From Sclerotiophoma versabilis (lineage: Eukaryota; Ascomycota; Dothideomycetes; Pleosporales; Didymellaceae), in contig JAAROD010000049.1 in the NCBI GenBank assembly GCA_012274445.1, forward strand, positions 1,635,287 through 1,699,286: a stretch of DNA of 64,000 nt, written 5' to 3'. The translations under genes and the position numbers were made by a program. How positions within the stretch are numbered: the stretch's first letter is position 1; every line of letters starts with the position of its first letter. The notes beneath the pieces are model-generated. The model was given only the letters and a program-made list of their open reading frames with translations. It was not told where the DNA came from and made no database searches. Below are positions 33,701 to 43,618 of the stretch, piece after piece.

Positions 33701-36109
33701 AGTTAGATACTATTCTAGTATTAGAAGTAACTACTATAATTAAGATACTCTATAAAACTAGTAAAATTATATATATAAGAAATATAATTAAGCTTTCTAT
33801 TATAGAAAGAAAAGATCTATTACTTAACTTACCTACTAAGTAATAGCTTAGAGGTAAACCTCTAGAGAGAAGTTAGTTACTAGAAGGCTAGTCTAGTACT
33901 AATTAAGCTTCTAAAGATAAGACTATATAATTAGTTAGCTTAGCTAGTAAACTAATAGAAATTTGCGCAGAGTAATAAGATATAGGTTTACTCTTACCTA
34001 ATCCTATACCTAAGCCTAATAATAAGTAGCTTAGTAATAATCTAGAAGCTCGTTATATAGAGACTCTGTTTAGTAACTTATAGAAAGTATACTCTACTAT
34101 TAAAGAAGAGAGCTTACTAGCAGGTATTAAGAATTATAATAATCTACCTATTAGACCTAGCTCCCTAATTATCTTTATACTATCTTAGAGAGTAATAGAA
34201 GTAAATTAACTAAGTATAAGAAGTATAGAAAGGTATAGAAGTATAGGCACAGCTATTAGGTTAAGCTGTTAGCTCTATAACTAATAGCGTAATAAGCTTA
34301 GAGAAGATAATAGAGAGGCTAATAGAGTAGGCCTATATACTATAATTAGCTTAATTTAATTAGTAGAGTATTTATAGATACTTAAACCTTTATTTAAGTA
34401 TATAGAAAGGTATAGAGAGCTTAGAAGAGACCTAATTACTATATATATAGTTATTAATACCTTAGCCCTATAGGCTAAGAGATTAGTTACTTAAATTAAG
34501 CAGTATATATACTATAATAAGCTTCTTCTACTCTCTAATAAATAGAAGGAGCTTATATACTACCTACTAGGCACTCTATTTTACTAGGCGTATAAGAAAG
34601 AGATATTAATACTTATTAAAAAGTATATATAAAAAGAAATTAACTAACTAAGTAGCTTAGATAGGCCTTTACTACTTAAATAGGTCTTTATATATAAGTT
34701 TAACTAAGATAAATACTTTATAAGATATAAAGCTAGAATTTATATATATAAAGACCTATAGGCTAAGAATTTAATTAAGTTAACCTATACTATAACACTT
34801 ACTACGCAATCTTTTTATACTATAGTAGTAATAGCTATATAGTTTAACCTTAAGCTATATTAGTATAATATAGTAGGTGCGTTTCTTAATATAAGCTGCT
34901 AAAACTAGCCTTAGGTACTCTATAAGCTGCTTAATAGGTTTAGAAAACCTAATTAAGTAGTCTACTTACTATAAGCTCTATATAGACTATATAATTTACT
35001 AGTCTTATAGTATAAGAAGCTGTTTAGTATACTCTAGGTACTTAGTTTAAAGTTATTAAAGAAAGAGCCTTACCTCTTCTTTAATAATAAGTAAAGAATA
35101 GTTCTACTTTTCTATATAGATAATATTCTTCTAGTATATTATAGAGATAATTAAGCTACTATAGAGTAGCTAATAAGCTTACTTATAGGTAAATATTAGA
35201 TTAAAAATTATAGAGCTGCTAAATAGTTTCTTAGAGTTTAAATTATCTAGAATTAAGCTACTTATACTATTATACTTGCGTATAACTTCTATATTAAGAA
35301 GCTTACTTCTAAATTTAAGGTTATAGATAAGAGGTTGTTTCTAAGTACTCTTTTTTTAATAACTAAGCTCTCTAGGTATAAGAGAAAAGCTTTAAAATAG
35401 GAGATTAAAGCCTATTAGGAGCGTATTAGGTCTATTCTATATATAGCTATTATAATCTATCTAGATATAGCTTATGCTATATCTTAACTATTCTATTATC
35501 TAACTAACCTAGAAGCTGCTTACTTTAAGGCAGCAGCTTAGGTTCTTAGCTACCTATATAGAACTAAGCACCTAGGTATAAAGTATAGAGCTTATTCTAG
35601 AAGCTAGTTACTTATATATTATAATACTTTATTTACTAATAATAGTTTAACTTATTAATCTTCTTAGAGCTATATTATATAGCTCTTTAGAGGTCTAATT
35701 ATATAGAAGGCAGCTTAATAAGCTATAATAACTACTTTAACTACTAAGGTAGAATTACTAGCTTTAGAGTATATAGCTAAAGAGAGTATAGCTCTAAAAT
35801 AATTTCTCTATAAACTATAACTTAACTTAGGTATAGTATAGATAATTTTTTATAATAACTAGTAGACTATTTAGCTAGTAGTTAAAGAGAGTAAGTAACT
35901 TACTACCTAGCTGCGCTATATAGATATATAAAATATATAGTTAAAATAAAAGTATACTAAGAGTACCTTTACTATTACCTATATAAAGACTAATAAAATA
36001 CTAGCTAACAGGCTTATAAAAGCGCTGCCTAGGCAAGCCTATAAGCGCTTTTTAGACTATCTTAACCTATTTAATATTTACCTAGATATAGATAGAGAGT
36101 AGTATACTA

Positions 36110-37663
36110 ATTAGATAATAGAATTAAACTAAGAAAATAAAGTAATTAATAGTAACGTTTTACAGCTAAATAAGCAGCTTAATAGGTAATAATAAGCTTA
36201 TTATAGGTTAGAATAAGTTATATAAGTTATAGTTCTATAAATAAAAGCTTATTAATAAAGAAATAAAAGATTAATTTCTTAACTAAGTAGAGAAGACACT
36301 CTTCTTTCTAGGGAAAAACCTAGGCTAAGCTTACTAAACTACTAGAGGCAGCTTATTAGAGCGTACTACTAGTAGCTAATAAGCTTAACTTCTAAACTAC
36401 CTCTACTAGAGAATCTAGGGCCTCTATATATTAATCTTACTATTATTAAAAAGCCTCTTTATTACTTAGTAGGTAACGCGTAGCTTAGTTATACGCTATA
36501 AGCTTATTAGCTACTAAAAATAAATTATAAGTAGAAATAAGTTACTTATACTAGTAGTAACTCTACTATTAAGCCTAAGCTTATTATATAGCTTAACCTT
36601 AATAGGCTTAAGAAAGGTAGAACTAAGAATAAGCTATTAGACTGCTATTTATAAGCTTATTTTTAGAGATTACCTACAGCTTATAGTATAAGTACCTAGT
36701 AGTATAGTAAAAACACCTCTTAGCCTATTAGCTGCCTAGCTAATTATAGTAAAGAGTAGCTATACTACTTATTAGTAGTATAGCTATATAACCTCTATAG
36801 AGGGTAGTATAGAAAGTGCCCTTCTAGTAGAGGATAGAGATAGCAGAGTTATTATTATTATTACTGCTGCTAGTGCTAGTGCTAGTAGTAGTTATAGTAG
36901 TAGGGATAGAGTTAGAGACCCTAATAGAGCCCCTAGGGCTAGTAGAAGAAGCTTAGTTAGCTAAAGCTAAGCTAGCTAGGTAAGTAAGTAGCTTATAGGT
37001 AGTAGCAGCAGCGCAGATAGAAGTAAGGCAGGTAGTAATAGCAGTAGTAGTGTGCACTTTACGCTAGGCTTTTAATTATTTCTAAATAAAAGTTAGCTAA
37101 AAGTTTAAAAAAAGCTATAGAAAAGATAAAGAGAAGCTTATTTAGACGCTGCCTAACTACTATAAAATATAAAAAGGACCTCTAATTAGACTAATTAGGC
37201 TAAAAGACTAATAAATAAGTAAATAAAGCACTAATAAGTTACTTAAAACGCAATTTAGGTATACTTATAGCTATTTTAGATATAGACTTAAAGATTATTA
37301 AAATAGAAGGGGGTACCTGCTTATATAGCTAATAGAGCTAGTAAAGATTAAGCCTATAGCACGCAACCTTTACTGCAGATACTAGCCTCTAGCTACTACC
37401 TAGTTAGCTATCTAAATTATTTATTATAACTCTTACTACGCTGGAAACAAGCTTAAAACTAACTATTTAGACGCTTATTTAGCTCTACTACTAAAGGAGG
37501 TACTACTAACTAAGCCTAGAAGTAACCTATACGTAATTAAGTAGCTTAAATAGAGTAAAAGACTTATAAATAAGCTACCTGCTAGACTATAAGAAGCTCT
37601 TTTAGCTATAGTACTATAGTACTAAGGTATAAGAGAATATAAGATAGGATTAAAGGACTAGAG
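36110..37663. other. Extra segment of copia B between RNase H and the gypsy insertion
   Basis: No copia domain recognised. It includes a low-complexity stretch (about 36850-37060) of CTGCTGCTAGTGCTAGTG-like triplets that keeps more CA/TG than its surroundings. On the plus strand it would read as Gln-rich once RIP stops are allowed for. Perhaps an additional ORF of this copia lineage, or captured sequence; no function can be given. Confidence 0.4.
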
Positions 37664-38162
37664 TGTTACGATCCTGTGCGGACGAAGCGGCACAGTGATT
37701 AAGTAGCCAACCACAGCCCTCACCCATGAACCAGGGGCGGAGTCAGGAAGGATCTCCCTTTGTACGGTCACGTGACATGCTCGTCAACGAGCATGACACA
37801 CGTGACTTGCTCGTCAACGAGCATCGTATGTTATCGCTCGTCAACGAGCAACGCTATGTATTTCATTGGACTGACCCTAGTCGCTCGTCAACGAGCATTA
37901 CCCCATAGCAAGTATATAGTCAGTAGGAACACAACCCTTATGGTTCGTGTTCAACTTAGTCAATCAAGTTTGTCTTTGGAATCTCGACCCCAACTCTCGA
38001 GCTAGATAGTCTACTCTATACTACTCATTGTTACCCTCTATTGCCACGGTGTTTCACTAGGCAATAACCCCAACCCTTACGGACCTTCCTGTACCAGCGC
38101 TCATCCCTGAGAACCAATACGAATAGTGCTTACGAGCTTTGCTTGAAAGTACAACTTCAACA
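37664..38162 (+). repeat. 5' LTR of the young gypsy element
   Basis: 499 bp, TGTTACG...TTCAACA. Contains four copies of GCTCGTCAACGAGC (37779, 37809, 37836, 37883), GTCACGTGAC at 37768-37777, and TATATA at 37913-37918, the likely core promoter. Transcription would start at about 37940-37950. Short ORFs inside it are the same in every LTR copy and are not genes. Confidence 0.97.
37779..37918 (+). promoter_or_regulatory. Palindrome array and TATA box of the LTR promoter
   Basis: GCTCGT-CA-ACGAGC (6-bp arms, 2-bp centre) occurs four times in 118 bp, at 37779-37792, 37809-37822, 37836-37849 and 37883-37896. A CACGTG palindrome precedes it and TATATA (37913) lies 16 bp after the last copy. The arrangement resembles an array of sites for a dimeric activator in the U3 region. 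RIP-mutated older LTRs have lost it. Confidence 0.65.
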
Positions 38163-38180
38163 CTTTGAACACCCCCAAAG
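38163..38180 (+). other. Primer-binding region and gag leader, 18 nt
   Basis: Only 18 nt separate the LTR end from the gag ATG. They start CTTTG and end CAAAG, a small inverted repeat. TTGAACAC (38165-38172) is the reverse complement of GTGTTCAA in the LTR (37947-37954), 34 bp after the TATA box, near the expected 5' end of the RNA. This is the layout of self-primed Tf1/sushi-type elements. I did not identify a matching tRNA 3' end. Confidence 0.5.
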
Positions 38181-40322
38181 ATGAGTACTACCTCAGGATC
38201 CCGTGCTACCCCTAGCAACTCCAACGCGTCACGCAACCGCGTCGACGACGACCTCGATATGGACGAAGGATCGAACGGAGACACGACAGCCTCTACGTCC
38301 ACGAGTGTATACCCAGTAGCTAAGCCCGAGACCTTCGATGGTACTCGTGAGAAACTGGAAGACTGGCTTATCAAGTTCGACCTCTTCTTCATGTTCCAGG
38401 GAGAACGCATCCCTGAGGAGAAACGTGTGACGCTTGTCTCCACGTTCATGAAGGACCGCGCGTTCACGTGGATCAAACCCTTTATCCAGCGTTACCATGG
38501 AGAAGGAACGTCCACCGACATCGACGCATGGATCGAAGACTTCGACCTGTTCAAGGAACAGATACGCCGAGTATTTGGAGCACACAACGAACCAACCATC
38601 GCACGTCGCGACATCCAACGCATTAAGCAAACCACGTCAGCCGCCGACTATGCTGCCAAGTTTCAGCAGCTAGCCACGTACACCGGCTGGGACGACACCG
38701 CGTTGACAACGATGTTCCGACAAGGATTGAAACCGCGAGTCAAGGAGGAACTGATGCGGACCGCCGCGTCTACCGACGACTTTGACTCCCTGGTCAATAC
38801 GGCAATTGACATTGATGTCAAGCTGTATGAACTACAACAGGAACTGCGGGAGGACCCACGTGCGCGAGCGGCATCCCACACTACGCGCCCACCCCCACGC
38901 AATCCATGGCGCAACAACCTCAACCGAGGAACCCGCGGAGGAAATCGCTACCAGCCAAACACTGGACGCCGGGTGCACAACAGCACTAGCAGCGGTTACT
39001 ACGGACCAGAGGCCATGGACCTGTCCAACATCAACAAGGGACCAGAACCGCGATGGAATCAGAAAAACAAGGGTAGTGATAGGAAGAACAAGTCCGGTGT
39101 GACTTGTTACGGATGTGGCAAGCAAGGCCACTATGCCAAGGACTGTCGATCCAAGAACAAGGTGGTTCGACAACTCAACGTACTCACCCGCGAGGACGCG
39201 GATGCCGGTGATGAATGGGAAGTTCTCACCGACGACATGGGACGTCTTATGGAAGACCCCGAGACCGGATCCGATGACGATTATATCGCACCATCCGATG
39301 AGGACATACGGAATGTCCGAAGCCGAGCACCTACACCATACCAAGAGGTGGATGAACAGCAGAAGCATCTACAGGACCTGAAGGGACGACCATCAACACA
39401 GATGGGACAGGCATACGAACGAGGACTAAAAGTGTGCAAGCACAAGCAGCCCACTATGTCTCAGCGACTACGCGACACTGCCAGACAAGAAGCGGATGGA
39501 GGCATTATCTACGCCTCCGACACCGAAGAAAGTTGGTACGACACAGACATGCGTGAATTCAACGAACGTACAGAAGCGGAATTAGCACGTCAAGAATTCC
39601 GAGACAGCAACGCTACCTTTCAAGAAAACTGTGATCGGATTACCAAAAGTATCGACAAGAGACTACAACAGATGGCACTTCAAACTCGCGCGGGGCAACG
39701 ACAGGTCAACAACCTAAGTAAATCCCAACAGGATTGGTGGAAACACGATTTCGACAAACTCAGTGCTGGCAACCACGCCACACAACGGGAGCTCGAGCGA
39801 CAAGTGAAAAACGACCGAAGCAGGAACGAGCCTGACTTCGACAGGAAGCCAGCGTTGCTTCTGAACCCACGACCAGAGTACGCCTTGGACCACCGGAATC
39901 CAAATCATGGAAAACTATCATGGACAGCGTGCGTATACAACGCCTGTCGCATACATGAATCAGAAAAACTAGGAAAGGGATGGTTCCCGACTCCTAGCAC
40001 CACATGCAGGAGACAATGGTACGATTGCAAGAACGACATGTGCGAGATGCACCTCTGGGACAAGCGTTCCGAGCTACATTTCCCGGGCACAGATGATCAT
40101 CAAGCAATCGTATGCATGCAATTGGTTATTAACGGCTCCTGCTACAATCTACATTGGCAGCGTTGCCTCAACCCAAACTGCAAGCTGCACGAAGGTAGCA
40201 AGATCATCCATGGATTCGGTGATGAGGAGACTTTTTTAGGCAAGCGCCAAAAGAGTGCTCCGCCGAGCGATCCCTTAACGCTATCGGGGACGGCTCGCTC
40301 ATCAGACTGCCCATCAAGTTAA
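38181..40322 (+). CDS. gag: Gag polyprotein of the young gypsy element
   Basis: 713 residues, long for a fungal gypsy Gag. Residues ~45-215 form the retrotransposon Gag (capsid-like) domain (VAKPETFDGTREKLEDWLIKF onward, ending before the Arg/Asn-rich linker). C309-x2-C312-x4-H317-x4-C322 is a CCHC zinc knuckle for RNA binding. An acidic and then Gln/Arg-rich linker with helical repeats follows (~335-560). The C-terminal ~130 residues hold three C-x4-C-x2-H motifs, at 584-592, 616-624 and 662-670, separate from the knuckle and preceded by the LSWTAC block. Gag would form the virus-like particle in the cytoplasm. The start ATG is 18 nt after the LTR. The stop TAA at 40320 lies after a 97-nt overlap with pol, in which a T-TTT-TTA heptamer (40232-40238) sits in the right phase for a -1 shift. 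Confidence 0.93.
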   Translation: MSTTSGSRATPSNSNASRNRVDDDLDMDEGSNGDTTASTSTSVYPVAKPETFDGTREKLEDWLIKFDLFFMFQGERIPEEKRVTLVSTFMKDRAFTWIKPFIQRYHGEGTSTDIDAWIEDFDLFKEQIRRVFGAHNEPTIARRDIQRIKQTTSAADYAAKFQQLATYTGWDDTALTTMFRQGLKPRVKEELMRTAASTDDFDSLVNTAIDIDVKLYELQQELREDPRARAASHTTRPPPRNPWRNNLNRGTRGGNRYQPNTGRRVHNSTSSGYYGPEAMDLSNINKGPEPRWNQKNKGSDRKNKSGVTCYGCGKQGHYAKDCRSKNKVVRQLNVLTREDADAGDEWEVLTDDMGRLMEDPETGSDDDYIAPSDEDIRNVRSRAPTPYQEVDEQQKHLQDLKGRPSTQMGQAYERGLKVCKHKQPTMSQRLRDTARQEADGGIIYASDTEESWYDTDMREFNERTEAELARQEFRDSNATFQENCDRITKSIDKRLQQMALQTRAGQRQVNNLSKSQQDWWKHDFDKLSAGNHATQRELERQVKNDRSRNEPDFDRKPALLLNPRPEYALDHRNPNHGKLSWTACVYNACRIHESEKLGKGWFPTPSTTCRRQWYDCKNDMCEMHLWDKRSELHFPGTDDHQAIVCMQLVINGSCYNLHWQRCLNPNCKLHEGSKIIHGFGDEETFLGKRQKSAPPSDPLTLSGTARSSDCPSS
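40232..40298 (+). promoter_or_regulatory. Candidate -1 ribosomal frameshift site between gag and pol
   Basis: Gag codons ACT-TTT-TTA give the X_XXY_YYZ heptamer T_TTT_TTA at 40232-40238. Pol is in the -1 frame and open from 40226. Right after it GGC-AAGC-GCC (40239-40248) could form a tiny hairpin. A larger imperfect stem pairs CGAGC (40264-40268) and TCCC (40271-40274) with GGGA (40287-40290) and GCTCG (40293-40297). The spacer to the large stem, 25 nt, is longer than usual. Confidence 0.65.
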
Positions 40323-40345
40323 ATGGAGTAGTATTATCGGCACTC

Positions 40346-43300
40346 TTGGACTCGGGAGCACAGGCGAACTACATATCCCAGACAGCAATGTACCGAGCAG
40401 GTCTCGTACCACGCACAAAGGAACACGCCTATTCGCTCCGAGTAGCCAACGGAGAATCAATGCCGGAAGAGCCGTATATCATGTACGAAGTGATAGCGGC
40501 CCCTCTAGAGATACAGGGACACCACGAGGAACTAACCCTAGACGTCTTCGCAAAGGCCACGCACGACGTCATACTAGGACTTCCCTGGTTACGGAAGCAC
40601 AATCCAGAGATAGACTGGACATGGGAAAGACTTTCGTTGAGACGATGCAAATGCGGCACCAATGCATCGAAGCCCACGCAGCGCGCGCCGCGACTGGTGG
40701 ATGAGAAGGAGATTAACAACGTCTCTTCGACACATAAGACGCGCCAAGATAGAGCGGTCGACCGTGTGGACAAAGAAAGCCCCTCCACGACGGTTAAGGA
40801 GAACAAGAGTGCACCTCCTGGCATACCAGATGTGTATAGACAGTACGCCTGGATGTTTGAAGAAGAGTTATCCGCAAAAGCGCTACCCAAGCATCAACCT
40901 TGGGATTGTGAGATTAAACTCGAGGAAGGGAAAGAACCACCCTTCGGGCCCATATACCAGTTATCCGAGAAGGAGCTCGAGATACTACGCGAGTACATCA
41001 AGGAGAACCTCGCGAAAGGATTCATTAGGAAATCCGAATCCCCGGCGGGATTCCCCATTCTATTCGTACCAAAGAAAGACGGCAAGCTGAGGCTTTGCGT
41101 CGACTACCGGAAGTTGAACGATATCACCATCAAGAATCGTTATCCGCTACCCAACATATCCGAGTTACAGGACCGGCTATCAGGAGCGAAGTTCTTCACC
41201 GCACTCGACTTACGCGGAGCGTACAACCTCATACGCATGAAGAAAGGCGAAGAATGGAAGACGGCGTTTAGAACCCGTTATGGTCACTACGAGTATACGG
41301 TCATGCCATTTGGGCTAACCAATGCACCAGCAGTATGTCAGGCACTAATCAACAATGTGCTGCGAGCACACCTGGACATCACAGTGGTAGCATATCTCGA
41401 TGACATCCTAGTGTACAGCAAGACACTAGAAGAACACAAGGTCCATGTGCGACAAGTGTTAGAATGCTTAGCAACCGCAGACCTTAGGCTAAAGCCAGAA
41501 AAGTGCGAATGGCACAAGGAAGAAGTGGAGTTCCTTGGCTATGTCGTAGGAAGATATGGAGTCAAGATGAGCGAAAAGAAAATCCAGGTTGTAAAGGATT
41601 GGCCGACACCCACTACAGTCAAGGGAATTCAAGAATTCCTTGGGTTCGTCAACTTCAACCGACGCTTTATCAAGGACTACTCCATGAAGGCCTTACCGCT
41701 CACGAGACTTACGCGGAAGGATACACCCTTCAAGTGGGAACAAGCGCAAGAGGACGCTTTCCAAGCGCTCAAGCAAGCATGCGTAGAGCCCCCCACACTA
41801 ATCGCATTCAGGAGCGGCGAACCCGCACGCCTTGAAACGGATGCCTCGGATTTAGCATTAGGAGCATGCATTACTCAAGAACGAGACGGTCAATGGCACC
41901 CGATTGCCTACCACTCAAGGAAGTTCACGGCACCGGAAGAACGATATGACGTACACGACAAAGAGCTCATGGCCATTGTCGATGCACTACAGCATTGGAG
42001 AGTATACGCAGAAAGCTGCTCAGAACTCACCATCTACACAGATCACAAGAACTTGGTACACTTCACCACTACTAAGGTTCTGAACCGACGACAAGTGCGC
42101 TGGTCAGAAATGCTTGGTCAGTACAAGTTCAAGATCCTGTATACGCCAGGAAAAGAAAACGGTAGAGCAGACGCGCTCAGCCGACGCCACGATCTCGCAG
42201 GCGAAAAAACAATCAACAAGTTCGCCATTCTCGGGGTTAACAAGGACGGGACATTGGGACCATCTCAGCAGCTCAATTTAGTGATGCAAGTTCAGCAGGA
42301 ACAACGCATCCCGGAGCAAGTACCAGAAGAACTTCAGGAGGAAGTTATCTCAAGACATCATGACGATGCGCTACACGGACACCCTGGTATTACTCGCACC
42401 ATGGAACTCATCAAGCGACACTATGAGTTTTCCAACATGAAGGACAAGGTCACCAAGTTCATCAGGAACTGCGTGCAGTGCCAACAGAACAAACATAGCA
42501 CACACGCCAAGTATGGGGAAGCACAAGCAATGGAACCACCAACGGCACCATGGACGAACATCACAATGGATTTCGTCACACAGCTACCACCCTCCAAGGA
42601 CCCTGTCACAGGATACACCTACGACTCAATCTTCGTCGTAGTAGATAGATTCACCAAGTACGCTGAAATGATACCATTCAGACACAGCTACACTGCGCAA
42701 CAGCTAGCTACGGTATTCATCGATCGGATCATTCGCTACCACGGAATGCCCGAGTCAATCATCAGCGACAGAGATAAGCTTTTCACGTCAAACTATTGGA
42801 CCACGATGCTTGCCGCATTGGGTACCAAGAAAAAGCTATCTACAGCCTATCATCCGCAGACGGATGGACAGACAGAAAGAACGAATCAGACCATGGAAAC
42901 ATACCTTCGGATCTACAGCAACCAGGAACAAGACAACTGGGTTTCGCTATTACCCATGGCACAGATTGCATACAACAACAAGTTATCGGAAGCAACGGGC
43001 ACGACGCCGTTCTTCGCGAACCACGGGAGACACCCAAATCTCTTTACTCGATCTCACGATTGCCCTATTCAGACGGAATCAGCAATAGCCTCAGCAGTTA
43101 GACTGAAGGAAGTACACCGGAAATCACTCGAAAACATCGCACGAGCTCAGGGACGAGCCATTTCATATGTCAATCAGAAACGAAAAATAGCACCTCAGCT
43201 AAAGGAGGGGGATAAAGTCTATCTCCTCACAAAAAATCTCAGAACACGAAGAGCAACGAAAAAGCTGGACAAGGTCAAGGTCGGACCATTTTTCATTTCT

Positions 43301-43618
43301 AAGCAAATCAGCCCAGTCAACTATCGACTTGAGCTACCCAAGGATGCAAAGATCCATCCAGTGTTCCACATCTCGCTGTTGGAACCTGCCGACCCAAGAA
43401 CGCCAATCCAGAAAGACTTCCACTACCAAGCCGACGGCAACGATGAATGGGAAGTCGAAAAAATAGTAACACATCGGAGAACCAAGAAGGGTATTCGATA
43501 CCTAGTCAAATGGTTAGGTTACCCGGAATCAGAAAACACATGGGAACCTCCAACGCACCTCACGAACTGCCACCAATTGGTACAGAAGTACCATGGTTCG
43601 CAACAGACTCCTCGATAA
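40346..43618 (+). CDS. pol: Pol polyprotein: protease, RT, RNase H, integrase, chromodomain
   Basis: About 1090 residues counted from position 40346; the frame is open from 40226, so expression is expected as a Gag-Pol fusion by -1 frameshift and no own start codon is needed. In order: aspartic protease (LLDSGAQA, Asp at residue 2); reverse transcriptase ~200-420 with YLDD at 350-353; RNase H from ETDASD at 497, with YTDHKNL after; the integrase HHCC zinc finger (H-x3-H class, ...CVQCQQ); the integrase core D742, D808, E844, giving the D,D-35-E spacing; a GPY/F-like KVGPFFISKQISPVNYRLEL block with HPVFHISLLEP; and a chromodomain from EWEVEKI (1034) with YLVKWLGYPESENTWEP. No key residue is missing. 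The last 59 nt overlap an antisense ORF. Confidence 0.96.
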   Translation: MDSGAQANYISQTAMYRAGLVPRTKEHAYSLRVANGESMPEEPYIMYEVIAAPLEIQGHHEELTLDVFAKATHDVILGLPWLRKHNPEIDWTWERLSLRRCKCGTNASKPTQRAPRLVDEKEINNVSSTHKTRQDRAVDRVDKESPSTTVKENKSAPPGIPDVYRQYAWMFEEELSAKALPKHQPWDCEIKLEEGKEPPFGPIYQLSEKELEILREYIKENLAKGFIRKSESPAGFPILFVPKKDGKLRLCVDYRKLNDITIKNRYPLPNISELQDRLSGAKFFTALDLRGAYNLIRMKKGEEWKTAFRTRYGHYEYTVMPFGLTNAPAVCQALINNVLRAHLDITVVAYLDDILVYSKTLEEHKVHVRQVLECLATADLRLKPEKCEWHKEEVEFLGYVVGRYGVKMSEKKIQVVKDWPTPTTVKGIQEFLGFVNFNRRFIKDYSMKALPLTRLTRKDTPFKWEQAQEDAFQALKQACVEPPTLIAFRSGEPARLETDASDLALGACITQERDGQWHPIAYHSRKFTAPEERYDVHDKELMAIVDALQHWRVYAESCSELTIYTDHKNLVHFTTTKVLNRRQVRWSEMLGQYKFKILYTPGKENGRADALSRRHDLAGEKTINKFAILGVNKDGTLGPSQQLNLVMQVQQEQRIPEQVPEELQEEVISRHHDDALHGHPGITRTMELIKRHYEFSNMKDKVTKFIRNCVQCQQNKHSTHAKYGEAQAMEPPTAPWTNITMDFVTQLPPSKDPVTGYTYDSIFVVVDRFTKYAEMIPFRHSYTAQQLATVFIDRIIRYHGMPESIISDRDKLFTSNYWTTMLAALGTKKKLSTAYHPQTDGQTERTNQTMETYLRIYSNQEQDNWVSLLPMAQIAYNNKLSEATGTTPFFANHGRHPNLFTRSHDCPIQTESAIASAVRLKEVHRKSLENIARAQGRAISYVNQKRKIAPQLKEGDKVYLLTKNLRTRRATKKLDKVKVGPFFISKQISPVNYRLELPKDAKIHPVFHISLLEPADPRTPIQKDFHYQADGNDEWEVEKIVTHRRTKKGIRYLVKWLGYPESENTWEPPTHLTNCHQLVQKYHGSQQTPR

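Noticed and set aside
37726..38005. 60- and 81-codon ORFs repeated at 11475-11754, 37726-38005 and 44225-44504
   Set aside because: They lie wholly inside the gypsy LTR and repeat only because the LTR does. They are chance ORFs created by the palindrome array, with no domain.
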